Below are positions 33,896 to 41,670 of a stretch of 64,000 nucleotides of DNA, piece by piece; within the stretch, counting starts at the first letter, position 1, and each line of letters opens with the position of its first letter. The notes beneath the pieces are model-generated. The model ran no database searches. It saw only the letters and a program-made list of their open reading frames with translations, and had not been told where the DNA came from. The position numbers and the translations under genes are program-made. Origin of the DNA: Candidatus Thiodiazotropha sp. (ex Epidulcina cf. delphinae) (GTDB lineage Bacteria; Pseudomonadota; Gammaproteobacteria; Chromatiales; Chromatiaceae); assembly GCA_025656455.1 (NCBI GenBank), contig JAHXHS010000002.1, positions 153,131 through 217,130 on the forward strand, given 5' to 3'.

Positions 33896-34375
33896 ATGAA
33901 ACGAGCTAAGTTCTTGGGTATGAAAAAATCATCTATCGATTCACTGAGAGAAAACCTGAATATGCTCAGAAGGGAAACCGGCATGAGTATTGCAGATATT
34001 TCAAAGAAAGGGGGCGCTAAAACTCGCTCGATATACAGCATCCTGGACGGAGGTAGAGGTGCAACTGTAGATATGGCTGATAAGATTGCTGCATCATTCT
34101 GCCTACAAGGTTGGCAATTGACTATTCCAAATCTTCGCTATGATATAGTAAAATCAGGAAATTTAGACAAACTGATAGATTGTTACATTAAAGCTGACGA
34201 ACAAAGCAGGAAGCTGATCCTTAATCTCGTTGAGAGAGTAGTTGAACTTGAGGCTGGGCGGCCGGATCTGCTGGACGCTAAAGACCTGCACAGCCAGGAA
34301 CCTCCGCCGCCAATTGAGCCGCCAAATAAAAAACAGAAAACGACGCGTTATCAGAAGAAAAAAGTCAGGAAGTAG
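33896..34375 (+). CDS. CI-like prophage repressor
   Basis: About 160 residues from ATG 33896 (or 152 from ATG 33920). Helix-turn-helix: MSIADISKKGGAKTRSIYSILDG. The C-terminal half is helical and ends in a Lys/Pro-rich tail (PPPPIEPPNKKQKTTRYQKKK). There is no LexA-type Ser-Lys protease domain, so induction would not use RecA-stimulated self-cleavage. Neither start has a strong ribosome binding site, and it may be translated from a near-leaderless mRNA. The upstream ATG at 33824 lies in the operator and is unlikely. Confidence 0.72.
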   Translation: MKRAKFLGMKKSSIDSLRENLNMLRRETGMSIADISKKGGAKTRSIYSILDGGRGATVDMADKIAASFCLQGWQLTIPNLRYDIVKSGNLDKLIDCYIKADEQSRKLILNLVERVVELEAGRPDLLDAKDLHSQEPPPPIEPPNKKQKTTRYQKKKVRK

Positions 34376-34385
34376 CCAACAGGCC

Positions 34386-34658
34386 TTAATCAACCCATGC
34401 CCTGATGTGACCTGACATCCATATCAGGACAGCAATAGCCCACTCTGGATCACCCGTTTCGCATAAATCAACAGCTGCCTGCTCTGCTACATCAGCATAC
34501 GCTAACAAAGCATCCAAGGGCGTATTTACGCGCACACTGGAGTTGTTTGTCAGCCTGATTCTCTCTCGCTTGATCAGTGCTTTAACTTCATTCGATGGGG
34601 TGATTTTTACTGTGTTTAGTTTCAATTGGGAGCCATGGCTCCATCTGGTCTGATTCAT
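34386..34658 (-). CDS. Small protein of unknown function
   Basis: 90 residues, in the moron region, convergent with the CI-like gene. N-terminal basic part (KITPSNEVKALIKRERIRLTNN) and helical C-terminal part (DALLAYADVAEQAAVDLCETGDPEWAIAVLIW). Not recognised. Confidence 0.5.
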   Translation of the reverse strand: MNQTRWSHGSQLKLNTVKITPSNEVKALIKRERIRLTNNSSVRVNTPLDALLAYADVAEQAAVDLCETGDPEWAIAVLIWMSGHIRAWVD

Positions 34659-34796
34659 TTCCGTGCTCCCTTCGTGACCTGAGTCAATATCTGAACATGA
34701 TTTTATTGATCTGTGAAGGTCAGAAACAGGCCAAACCGGCCGATAAAGTGACAGAAGCTGGCCAAACTGTAATTAAACGACTCAGACGACGATACT

Positions 34797-35099
34797 ATGA
34801 TTGATCTCGGCTTAATAGCCGAGCGAATCAGAGATGCACGGATCAACCAGGATCTCACGCTGGATGAGGCTGCCGAAAAAACCGGATTTTCACATAGGAC
34901 CTTACGGAGATACGAAACTGACGGACTCCAGGACCTGATGAAGCTCGACAAATTATGCGCCGCATATAATGTGGTAATTACTGATATAATCGGCGGGAAG
35001 AACGACCTGGCGTACCTGGCGGCGTCTATACGACGGCTAGGCCCAAACGCCTGCGATGTGCTGATTGAACTGTGTAGGTCGATCGGGATGGGTCTGTGA
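34797..35099 (+). CDS. XRE-family regulator
   Basis: 100 residues. Helix-turn-helix at the N-terminus (ERIRDARINQDLTLDEAAEKTGFSHRTLRRYETDG) of the XRE type. It is a second repressor-like gene close to the CI-like gene. Two direct copies of GGCCAAAC upstream (34729-34736 and 34760-34767) may be its operators. It has its own promoter region and could control the neighbouring moron genes. Confidence 0.75.
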   Translation: MIDLGLIAERIRDARINQDLTLDEAAEKTGFSHRTLRRYETDGLQDLMKLDKLCAAYNVVITDIIGGKNDLAYLAASIRRLGPNACDVLIELCRSIGMGL

Positions 35100-35124
35100 A
35101 ACTAAACCGTAGTCAGGCGATCGA

Positions 35125-35748
35125 TTACTGATAATCAGGGTAGGTAGCCCGCTTGCGCAAGATGACTGTATCATTTTCCAATTCACCAACAATGCTGGCC
35201 ACACCATTTTCCACCATTGCCCTATCACGAATCATTACCAACCCCTGAGCCTGCATTTTTACCTTGCCTTTCCAAATTGCCTCACCAGATACAAGGTCGT
35301 CAATTTGACATGAGATATTCATATACCGAGTTGGCGCACCTAAATACATCGTAATCTCGCTAGTATCTGCAGATGTGGTGTATACAATATTATTTACCTT
35401 CCCACCAGCGCCAAACGCAATATCTGATTGAGCGATGTCTCCAATCTTCACATAAACAATCTCACTAAAGCCGGATTTTAATAATCGTTCCTTTATAGAT
35501 TTCACATCCTCATCCCGCCTAGCAAATTGCATCTCTTCAGTGATACCAATCGCCTTTACACTGCGATCTAAAAATGCAGTGGCCATTGTTTTTTCGATAT
35601 TTAATCCAATATCAATATCATTTCCTACAACAAGAATCGCCGCATTTGACAAACTTCTCTCTATATATTTTGGGTTTTTCAGTCCAGATACTGTAGTGCA
35701 TCCAGCGCAGACAGCGAGCACACACACCAAAGTTGTTAGAAACTTCAT
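35125..35748 (-). CDS. Lipoprotein, probable lysogenic-conversion gene
   Basis: 207 residues. Signal MKFLTTLVCVLAVCAGC has a clear lipobox (VCAGC). The mature domain alternates beta strands and helices (SNAAILVVGNDIDIGLNIEKTMATAFLDRSVKAIGI; SGFSEIVYVKIGDI; SGEAIWKGKVKMQAQG), resembling small envelope lipoproteins. It is encoded within the repressor region, the usual location for genes expressed by the prophage. Confidence 0.6.
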   Translation of the reverse strand: MKFLTTLVCVLAVCAGCTTVSGLKNPKYIERSLSNAAILVVGNDIDIGLNIEKTMATAFLDRSVKAIGITEEMQFARRDEDVKSIKERLLKSGFSEIVYVKIGDIAQSDIAFGAGGKVNNIVYTTSADTSEITMYLGAPTRYMNISCQIDDLVSGEAIWKGKVKMQAQGLVMIRDRAMVENGVASIVGELENDTVILRKRATYPDYQ

Positions 35749-36007
35749 TCCACTTTTCCCTTACTAATCAATTATGGTTCCTCTCGCGAATCGGTGCATG
35801 GAGAAACGGTTGATTTGAGTATATAGAATCCCTCCTAATATTACACTGATTTAGATCATTTTATAAATTTCGCGTGACGCAATATTGTTTATGCTGTTCA
35901 CGCACCATAGCAATCGCTATATTCAACGTGTCATAGCCGTACTGTCGCTTTGCTAATACCAACATCTTTCATTAAATCAAGCGGTTAGGTAACCTATAAG
36001 AATAGGT
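35749..36007. other. AT-rich intergenic region without genes
   Basis: Holds upstream sequences of the lipoprotein gene and of the rightward early promoter. No ORF with a ribosome binding site, tRNA or hairpin of note was seen. Confidence 0.5.
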
Positions 36008-36048
36008 GCACTATAGTGCTTGCCTTTCCTTGCACTATAGTGCATACT
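36008..36048 (+). promoter_or_regulatory. Rightward early promoter (PL-like) with two operators
   Basis: -35 TTGCCT (36020-36025), 17-bp spacer, -10 CATACT (36043-36048). Two perfect GCACTATAGTGC palindromes: one abuts the -35 (36008-36019), one fills the spacer (36032-36043). The layout is nearly identical to the PR-like promoter at 33833, so the same repressor should silence both. Transcription continues into 36210 and on towards the integrase. Confidence 0.78.
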
Positions 36049-36209
36049 TCCCGGCACACACTCTACAAACGAATCAGGATCGATCTCTGCTTGGTTGGCA
36101 GGGTAACCGGGATGCCTCCTTCTCCCGGCGAACGCGAAAACGGCGCGTAACAATGGTCTGGCCCGGATGACACCGTTTAGGGCACCAACCAATCGACTGC
36201 GGGTAAAAC

Positions 36210-36620
36210 ATGAGCACTGATGACACCAACACAGAACAGATGATGCTTGTCTTCGAGCATTGGGCAACGAGTGGCGGAATAACCAATTTAGATACAGATA
36301 CAGATGAGGACGAGTTTGGGTGTCCCTATTATCTGGATATAAATACACAGCGCCTGTTTTTCGCATTCGTAGGCGGCTACCGCTCAAATACCCAGGCTGG
36401 TCACAACCCGCCTGTTAGTCGGGGCGATACAGTCAAGGTGCGCGGTATCGGTGACCGCCGCGTGCGCCAAGCCCGCAAGGCCGGTCCTTGTGCTGGCTGG
36501 ATGAAAAAGGGCGGTCACACCATCAACCCAGGAGATTTGTATGTGGAGACGGAAATTGACCCATACACCGCTGGCGGTTTCGCAATGGACCGCTGTTGCC
36601 TAGATTGCTTATCCGACTAA
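36210..36620 (+). CDS. First gene of rightward early operon, unknown function
   Basis: 136 residues. Contains TDTDEDEFGCPYYLDINTQRLFFAFVGGY, GDTVKVRGIGDRRVRQARKAGPCAGWMKKGGHTINPGDLYVETEID and a C-terminal DRCCLDCLSD; the cysteines may bind zinc. Directly behind the PL-like promoter with a 160-bp leader. Not recognised. Confidence 0.6.
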   Translation: MSTDDTNTEQMMLVFEHWATSGGITNLDTDTDEDEFGCPYYLDINTQRLFFAFVGGYRSNTQAGHNPPVSRGDTVKVRGIGDRRVRQARKAGPCAGWMKKGGHTINPGDLYVETEIDPYTAGGFAMDRCCLDCLSD

Positions 36621-36650
36621 CAGGTACATACATGATAACTAGACACCAAC

Positions 36651-36923
36651 CTAGTGATGCTTGTCATCAGAAAAGTAGAGCGCCGACAGGTCTTTCGAGA
36701 GGTCTTTCCACTCGTCCAAAACCCGCTGGAACTCATCGTTCGTACCAGCCTGCACAGCATCAATATAAACATCCAGCAGGTAATCCCGGCAAAAAACCGG
36801 CTGACCGGGCTCAACCTTTCTTGAGCGAGTCGGTGTGTTGTCACGTGGGAAGCCATAAGAATCCAAAATTATTTCAAAAATCTCTTCTATGTCGTTCAGC
36901 CCATGAATCTCAACCCCAGCCAC
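36651..36923 (-). CDS. Small phage protein of unknown function
   Basis: 90 residues starting with GTG. Acidic and helical (LNDIEEIFEIILDSYGFPRDN, CRDYLLDVYIDAVQAGTNDEFQRVLDEWKDLSKDLSALYF). It opposes the early operon. Overlaps the end of a 30-residue upstream frame, suggesting a two-gene unit. Confidence 0.5.
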   Translation of the reverse strand: MAGVEIHGLNDIEEIFEIILDSYGFPRDNTPTRSRKVEPGQPVFCRDYLLDVYIDAVQAGTNDEFQRVLDEWKDLSKDLSALYFSDDKHH

Positions 36924-37002
36924 TTAATTCATTCTGACGCTTGGTCAACGCGTACTGAACCCTGAGCAGCTTGATAGCGTACTTATCATCGATTTTAGAC
37001 AT
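36910..37002 (-). CDS. 30-residue leader-like small protein
   Basis: ATG 37002 follows GGGGGC at six bases. The product MSKIDDKYAIKLLRVQYALT continues for 10 residues to TGA, overlapping the GTG start of the next gene by 14 bp. Support is the ribosome binding site and coupling only. Confidence 0.4.
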   Translation of the reverse strand: MSKIDDKYAIKLLRVQYALTKRQNELSGWG

Positions 37003-37004
37003 AT

Positions 37005-37193
37005 ATGAGCCCCCATAAAATGCAATTTGAAAAAATCAGATTTTACCAAAGAAGGCATACAAAACGCATGAATTCGATTGGTTTTGTATGCGTACCCGTA
37101 TTTTTACATCCTGATGACATTCCCTACATCAAAGCATTCATTAACATCATTCAGGACGCAATCAGAGAAGGACTCAGCAAGGATGATTCGTAA
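37005..37193 (+). CDS. Small phage protein of unknown function
   Basis: 62 residues in the early operon: basic N-terminus (KIRFYQRRHTKRMNS) and a C-terminal helix (DDIPYIKAFINIIQDAIREGL). The start could also be the internal ATG at 37020 or 37068. The VPVFLHPDDIPYIKAF pattern is shared with small accessory proteins of phage early regions. No function assigned. Confidence 0.45.
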   Translation: MSPHKMQFEKIRFYQRRHTKRMNSIGFVCVPVFLHPDDIPYIKAFINIIQDAIREGLSKDDS

Positions 37194-37287
37194 ATGTCCC
37201 ATATAAACAATGCCTCCCCTTGGGCATAACCACCAGTAGATGGATGACCCCCACCACAATGATCACTACAGACAGCAGGTAAAAACC

Positions 37288-37656
37288 ATGACAACAGATG
37301 TGTCTCAATTCATCAGCGACCTGGACGCCGGTATTTTTGAGGAAAAAGTCTCAGCCATTTTGAGCGAAGTCGCCGGCGCCGTGATTGATATCAGTGAACA
37401 CAAATTAGGTGTAACGGGGAAGGTTTCGTTGGAATTCACAATTGGCCGGATTGGTAGCTCCTACCAAGTGCAGGTTGATCACACGCTGAAGTACGCTCGA
37501 CCCACATTGCACGGCAAAAAATCCGAGGAAAACAAAAAATCCACCCCGATGCACGTCGGAAAAGGCGGCAGGATGACATTCTTCCCGGAAGACCAATCAC
37601 AGTTATTCACAAAAACCGGCGACCCAGCCACTAAACCGGAGAACCAGAATGGATAA
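37288..37656 (+). CDS. Early phage protein preceding a DUF2303 gene
   Basis: 122 residues from ATG 37288 with AGCAGG upstream. The pattern ILSEVAGAVIDISEHKLGVTGKVSLEFTIGRIGSSYQVQVDHTLKYARPT is shared with small proteins that precede DUF2303 genes in enterobacterial prophages (YfdP-like, from memory). It overlaps the next gene by 8 bp. Confidence 0.6.
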   Translation: MTTDVSQFISDLDAGIFEEKVSAILSEVAGAVIDISEHKLGVTGKVSLEFTIGRIGSSYQVQVDHTLKYARPTLHGKKSEENKKSTPMHVGKGGRMTFFPEDQSQLFTKTGDPATKPENQNG

Positions 37657-38473
37657 AACAGCGATCCAGGAGATCAACGCACAGAGCGCACTCAAAGCAC
37701 TTAATGTCAATCTAAATGAGCAACACGATATCGTCGTCATTCCAGACGGAGCAACGCCCGTTGACCTGGTTCAATTTACAGACAAACGGCGGTGGTTCAC
37801 TGGAAAATTCAATTCCTCGTGCCTCTCGTCATTCATTGACTATATCAATAACAACAAGGACACGCATTTACCATTGACACATATCTATATCAGCACGGAC
37901 AGCATGACAGCACGCGCGTTTTTTGATATCCGACACGACGACGGCTCCCCAGGCAAGTGCGAGCACGTCGCTACACTAGGAATGCGCCCAACCCCAGAAA
38001 TGTCGGCTATTAAAGACCTGTGCATCAGCGACGCTCTCAACCAGCGCCAACTCGCCGAATGGCTTGAAGAGTGGGGAGAGATCGTCACCCCATTTGACAA
38101 GGACAACAATGATATCGATCTGAAAAAGGCCATTACCGCCATTCGCGGGATGACCATTGAGTCCCTCAGAAAAACCGATAGCGAAGTCGGTGACATGAAC
38201 CAGAGCAGATCCACAATCGACCGCATCGAAGCCAAGGGCACCGCCGTCACAGTCGCTGGGTTTACCGCTCATCACATCATGTGCTACGACGAAATCGCCA
38301 CCCAGGATATTACAGTAAAACTCAGAATCATAACGACCGGCGAAACAGTTGCATTCAAGGCCAGAATGTTACGTACACAGATAATTGAACAGGCGCTCCG
38401 CGAGAACCTGAGTGACTTCATTATAAAGGCCACCGCCGTATCAAATACCTATCTGGGTGAATTTCGCGCCTAA
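37649..38473 (+). CDS. DUF2303 (YfdQ-like) protein
   Basis: 274 residues. Segments such as VDLVQFTDKRRWFTGKFNSSCLSSFIDYI, STDSMTARAFFDIRHDDGSPGKCEHVATLGMRPTPEMSAIK and QRQLAEWLEEW fit the DUF2303 family found in early regions of many prophages (E. coli YfdQ). Molecular function is unknown; the context suggests DNA metabolism. Confidence 0.72.
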   Translation: MDKTAIQEINAQSALKALNVNLNEQHDIVVIPDGATPVDLVQFTDKRRWFTGKFNSSCLSSFIDYINNNKDTHLPLTHIYISTDSMTARAFFDIRHDDGSPGKCEHVATLGMRPTPEMSAIKDLCISDALNQRQLAEWLEEWGEIVTPFDKDNNDIDLKKAITAIRGMTIESLRKTDSEVGDMNQSRSTIDRIEAKGTAVTVAGFTAHHIMCYDEIATQDITVKLRIITTGETVAFKARMLRTQIIEQALRENLSDFIIKATAVSNTYLGEFRA

Positions 38474-38486
38474 ACCGGACTAACCA

Positions 38487-38591
38487 ATGCGCGACTTCAC
38501 AGCAAAACAAAGTACGTTTGTAATCTGGTCAGTGATGCTGATCAGCATGATGTCAGAAACCATTATCGAACTCATTTTGAGTATGTTCTGA
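38487..38591 (+). CDS. 34-residue membrane protein
   Basis: ATG 38487 to TGA 38591, product MRDFTAKQSTFVIWSVMLIS and 14 more residues, one membrane segment. Its stop overlaps a downstream ATG (TGATG), the signature of coupled genes. No clear ribosome binding site. Confidence 0.4.
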   Translation: MRDFTAKQSTFVIWSVMLISMMSETIIELILSMF

Positions 38592-38641
38592 TGCGCGCAG
38601 ATCCATGTATTCCTGTTAATAATTCGAGACGGTATAGACCT

Positions 38642-39205
38642 ATGAAACACCTGATGATCGATTATGAAACCTGGGGTAAAACACCGGATTGCGTCGTCCG
38701 CGCTCTAGCGCTGGTGATGTTCGGCGCTGAACAAACAAAAACCCCATTGCTGATTGATGCCCGCCCATCGATAGACAATCAGCTAGAGCACGGCAGATCA
38801 GTCGATCCCGAGACTGTGGCCTTCTGGCAGCGCCAAAACCCCGTGCTCTCTGAAATTCTCGACAGGCATTACGGCGCAGAGTCCATAAAGGTAAGCAGCA
38901 TTCACAGCATTGTCGGAGAAATCAATCAATTTTTCGAGCTATATCAACCAGACTACATCTGGTCGCGCCGACACCTCGATATGCAATTGACCCACCATCT
39001 ATTTGATCAGGCTGGATGCCCCATCCCGTGGACGTATGACCAAGTCATGGACTGCTCGGCATTTGACCTGATCTGTGAGAGACCCATGCCGCCAACCCCG
39101 CATGATCCGATGAGTGACTGCATTGCGCAGATAGACCATGTCCAGACCGCCATGGCAATCGCTGAAACCGCATTACCACGCAATCTGAGAAAACAGGCAT
39201 GCTGA
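38642..39205 (+). CDS. DexA-like 3'-5' exonuclease
   Basis: 187 residues from ATG 38642 (GAGACGG upstream). HLMIDYETWGK is exonuclease motif I (catalytic Asp and Glu). SVDPETVAFWQRQNP matches the T4 DexA consensus around the second motif, WSRRHLDMQLTHHLFDQAG is motif II, and PHDPMSDCIAQIDHVQTAM supplies motif III (HDxxxD). DEDD-family 3'-5' exonucleases of this class act on nucleic acids during phage replication. Confidence 0.82.
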   Translation: MKHLMIDYETWGKTPDCVVRALALVMFGAEQTKTPLLIDARPSIDNQLEHGRSVDPETVAFWQRQNPVLSEILDRHYGAESIKVSSIHSIVGEINQFFELYQPDYIWSRRHLDMQLTHHLFDQAGCPIPWTYDQVMDCSAFDLICERPMPPTPHDPMSDCIAQIDHVQTAMAIAETALPRNLRKQAC

Positions 39206-39245
39206 ACGATGATTGACTCAATAATTTATAACGGTGGAGGTGATG

Positions 39246-39815
39246 ATGAACTTACTTAGGAACGGTGAATGTGTCAATACGCCATACGGCGAAGGCATAA
39301 TTGTTACAAAGAATAACGAAAAATACGTTGAATTCGACGACGGATCCGGTTGCTCTATCCATGAAATAATTGGTTACCAGGCCGTGCGTTATCGAAAGGT
39401 TTATATCGCAAGTTCATGGAGAAACACTATACAGCCACAAATTGTGAAGTGCCTTCGAATGGATGGGCACCTAGTATACGATTTCAAAAACCCCCGCCCA
39501 GGCGATAATGGATTCCACTGGTCAGAGATAGATGAAAATTGGCAACAATGGACCTTGGAACAATACCGGGATGCGCTCGACCACCCAATCGCCCAGGCTG
39601 GATATATGTCTGATTTTAACGCAATGCAGTGGGCCGACACATTCTGTCTCGTGATGCCGTGCGGAAGGTCCGCCCACCTAGAATTGGGTTGGGCATGCGG
39701 ACAGGGTAAAAAAACATTGATTCTGCTGGACAAAATGGAGCCTGAATTGATGATAAAGATGGCGGATCATATATGCACATCACTTTCCGAGGCGCGTGCG
39801 ATCCTGGCCGGTTAG
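39246..39815 (+). CDS. Nucleoside 2-deoxyribosyltransferase-like protein
   Basis: 189 residues from ATG 39246 (GGAGG five bases upstream; GTG 39234 is less likely). Residues about 1-50 form a small beta domain (VNTPYGEGIIVTKNNEKYVEFDDGSG). From VYIASSWRN the deoxyribosyltransferase fold begins; SDFNAMQWADTFCLVMPCGRSAHLELGWACGQGK carries the expected catalytic Glu (HLELG). Such enzymes exchange or hydrolyse the base of deoxynucleosides. In phages they may alter nucleotide pools or help modified-base synthesis (inference). Confidence 0.72.
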   Translation: MNLLRNGECVNTPYGEGIIVTKNNEKYVEFDDGSGCSIHEIIGYQAVRYRKVYIASSWRNTIQPQIVKCLRMDGHLVYDFKNPRPGDNGFHWSEIDENWQQWTLEQYRDALDHPIAQAGYMSDFNAMQWADTFCLVMPCGRSAHLELGWACGQGKKTLILLDKMEPELMIKMADHICTSLSEARAILAG

Positions 39816-39843
39816 CGTAAGAATCAAAGCGCGGGAGCGAAAC

Positions 39844-40029
39844 ATGAAACGATCCTCTTTAATCTTGGCCGCCGCTCTTGGTATTCCTGATCACCCGTTA
39901 TTCGGATCAATAGCAGCAGGCAGAAAAGTAAAACCGATAAAATTGTGTCTGCAATGCGGGCAGCCTCACCGACACAACAATTCATTTTGTAGCGCAAAAT
40001 GCTGCAAAACATGGAAGGCGAAGAAATAG
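39844..40029 (+). CDS. Small zinc-ribbon protein
   Basis: 61 residues from ATG 39844 with GGGAGCG upstream. C-terminal LCLQCGQPHRHNNSFCSAKCC is a zinc ribbon; the N-terminal part is a short helix (LILAAALGIPDHPLF). Function unknown. Confidence 0.6.
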   Translation: MKRSSLILAAALGIPDHPLFGSIAAGRKVKPIKLCLQCGQPHRHNNSFCSAKCCKTWKAKK

Positions 40030-40032
40030 GTA

Positions 40033-40473
40033 ATGCATGAGTTGGCTCTTTTCGCAGGCGCTGGTGGAGGCATTCTCGGAGGAAAACTCCTTGGGTGGCG
40101 AACAGTGTGCGCAGTTGAACGTGATGCCTACGCCGCAGCTGTTCTGGCGCAACGACAAACCGATGGATGTCTTGAGCCGTTCCCCATTTGGTCTGACAGG
40201 GCCGCGCACTGGAGCCAACGCGGAGCCCACAAAACTTTACCGGCTCCTTTGGAGTGTTTTGTTATGCATAGCTTTAAAGACGACAACGGACGCCGATGGA
40301 CGGCCTGCTGTGAGTGCAATAGGGGCGGGAATGGCAATGATGCCGACCTGTGTTCATGCGGTTGGCAGAGCACCGACTGGGACCAGACTGGGTGCTATCT
40401 CGGCACCGCTATCGTAGGCGAGCCAGCAAATCTCAGGAAGCGCAGCCGCTCGACCGCTGGTATGGGTGGTTAA
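40033..40473 (+). pseudogene. Truncated C5-cytosine methyltransferase fused to another frame
   Basis: 146 residues. Residues 1-54 are the start of a phage Dcm-type methyltransferase: motif I LFAGAGGGILGGKLLGWRTV, then AVERDAYAAAVLAQRQTDGCLEPFPIWSD. Motif IV (FPCQ) and everything after are absent; the frame continues into unrelated sequence. The protein cannot methylate. A good start inside (ATG 40264, GGAG upstream) suggests the C-terminal 69 residues are a separate gene. Confidence 0.7.
40264..40473 (+). CDS. Small Cys-rich protein
   Basis: 69 residues from ATG 40264 (GGAG nine bases upstream, next to a hairpin ACAAAAC/GTTTTGT). Contains WTACCECNRGGNGNDADLCSCGW, a likely zinc site. It shares its frame with the methyltransferase fragment upstream but has its own start. 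Function unknown. Confidence 0.5.
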   Translation: MHSFKDDNGRRWTACCECNRGGNGNDADLCSCGWQSTDWDQTGCYLGTAIVGEPANLRKRSRSTAGMGG

Positions 40474-41168
40474 GTGCCATTTGGTATGAGATATGACGAT
40501 TGAACTGTTAAATATAGATTGCATGGAGTATATGGCGTCACTGCCAGACCACGCCTTTGATTTGGCAATTGTCGATCCGCCTTACGGCATTGGAACTCAC
40601 TGCATCAAGAATAAAAATAACAGGACTAAATTAGCGGTCGCCAAGGATTACAAGATGTATAAGAACGGCAGAGATGACAGGCCTGCAAATGAATACTTTG
40701 ATGAACTGCGGAGGGTTGCGAAAAACCAGATTATCTGGGGAGCAAACCACCTAGCAGACCTGTTCGATGCTGCCGGCAGCGGTTGGATTGTGTGGAATAA
40801 AGAGGCAACTGGCCCATTCAGTGCATGTGAGTTGGCATACAGCTCATTTAAGAGTAGCGCGAGATTGTATACCTACAGGTGGAACGGAATGCTGCAGGGC
40901 AACCACGGTGACAAAAAGAAAAACGAACACCGGATACACCCTAGCCAAAAGCCGGTTGCTTTATACCGCTGGCTTCTTGAGACATTCGCAGATCCAGGGC
41001 AAAAGATTCTAGACACTCACTTAGGCAGTGGCAGCAGCGCTATTGCAACATACTACTTCGGCTGTGACTTTGTGGGGTGTGAAATTGATAGTGATTATCA
41101 TCGTGCCGCACTTGATAGATTTGACCGTGAGACACGGCAAACTGAGATGTCATTTATAGGCACTTAAC
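40469..41168. repeat. 10-bp inverted repeat flanking the methyltransferase gene
   Basis: GTTAAGTGCC at 40469-40478 and its exact complement GGCACTTAAC at 41159-41168. GTTAAGT fits the cassette core GTTRRRY and ACTTAAC fits RYYYAAC. A complete attC was not found. Confidence 0.5.
40493..41167 (+). CDS. DNA adenine/cytosine N-methyltransferase (DPPY type)
   Basis: 224 residues. Catalytic motif IV AIVDPPYGIG near the N-terminus and SAM-binding motif I region ILDTHLGSGSSAIATYYFGCDFVGCEID near the C-terminus give the beta-class order. HPSQKPVALYRWLLETF precedes motif I, as in typical phage solitary methyltransferases. Probable use: protection of phage DNA. The gene is flanked by a 10-bp inverted repeat (40469-40478 and 41159-41168), which recalls integron cassettes. 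Confidence 0.88.
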   Translation: MTIELLNIDCMEYMASLPDHAFDLAIVDPPYGIGTHCIKNKNNRTKLAVAKDYKMYKNGRDDRPANEYFDELRRVAKNQIIWGANHLADLFDAAGSGWIVWNKEATGPFSACELAYSSFKSSARLYTYRWNGMLQGNHGDKKKNEHRIHPSQKPVALYRWLLETFADPGQKILDTHLGSGSSAIATYYFGCDFVGCEIDSDYHRAALDRFDRETRQTEMSFIGT

Positions 41169-41179
41169 GAGATGGGCAT

Positions 41180-41228
41180 TAGCAGTCAAACAATAGCGGA
41201 GCGCAGCGTAGCTTTTGTTTGTCTGCTA
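41180..41228. repeat. Long imperfect palindrome after the methyltransferase gene
   Basis: TAGCAG-T-CAAACAA and TTGTTTG-T-CTGCTA pair with one central T-T mismatch (41180-41193 with 41215-41228), and AGC/GCT extends it inside. A 13-bp interrupted stem with a GC-rich loop. It has no T tract, so it is not a plain terminator; it resembles the folded part of an attC site but lacks the flanking GTTRRRY. Confidence 0.55.
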
Positions 41229-41318
41229 CATGACGAAGTGGGGCTGGGATTACCGGGCCGTATATGAGAGACAAAAGGCAATATAACGAAATAGCTTACG
41301 GGTAAACCGGAGAACACA

Positions 41319-41627
41319 ATGGAAGACTTAACACAACCACATGCACATAACCACGTACCGAGCAAGACAACTGGCACTGACGAGGTTTATCCGCCAGTAG
41401 AGCGTCTTGTTATAAACCCGATGACCTCTGCGCCAAAAGATGGAACGCCTGTATTGCTGAAATTTAAGTCTGATCTGGAAGGTGTAGGACAAAGAAGGTG
41501 GAGAGGACTGCTATTTGTAGGTAGCCACAAAGGAGATTGCTGGAATTGGGGGTTTGCTGCACCAGTGGGACAAGGTGGCTTCCCTGATGATTGGATGGAA
41601 GGCTGGTACGACATTACGGGTTTATAA
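41319..41627 (+). CDS. DUF551-like phage protein
   Basis: 102 residues: MTSAPKDGTPVLLKFKSDLE and WNWGFAAPVGQGGFPDDWMEGWYDI have the pattern WxSAxxDGxPVLL and FPDxWxEGW of small phage proteins of the DUF551 type. It lies between the palindrome and the integron-type integrase. Role unknown. Confidence 0.55.
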   Translation: MEDLTQPHAHNHVPSKTTGTDEVYPPVERLVINPMTSAPKDGTPVLLKFKSDLEGVGQRRWRGLLFVGSHKGDCWNWGFAAPVGQGGFPDDWMEGWYDITGL

Positions 41628-41670
41628 CAGGTATTACATAGAAACTTTCAGATAGCGCAGGTGCGCGACT

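Noticed and set aside
35977..36387. 136-codon minus-strand frame over the rightward operators
   Set aside because: Covers the operators and the start of the opposite gene; no ribosome binding site.
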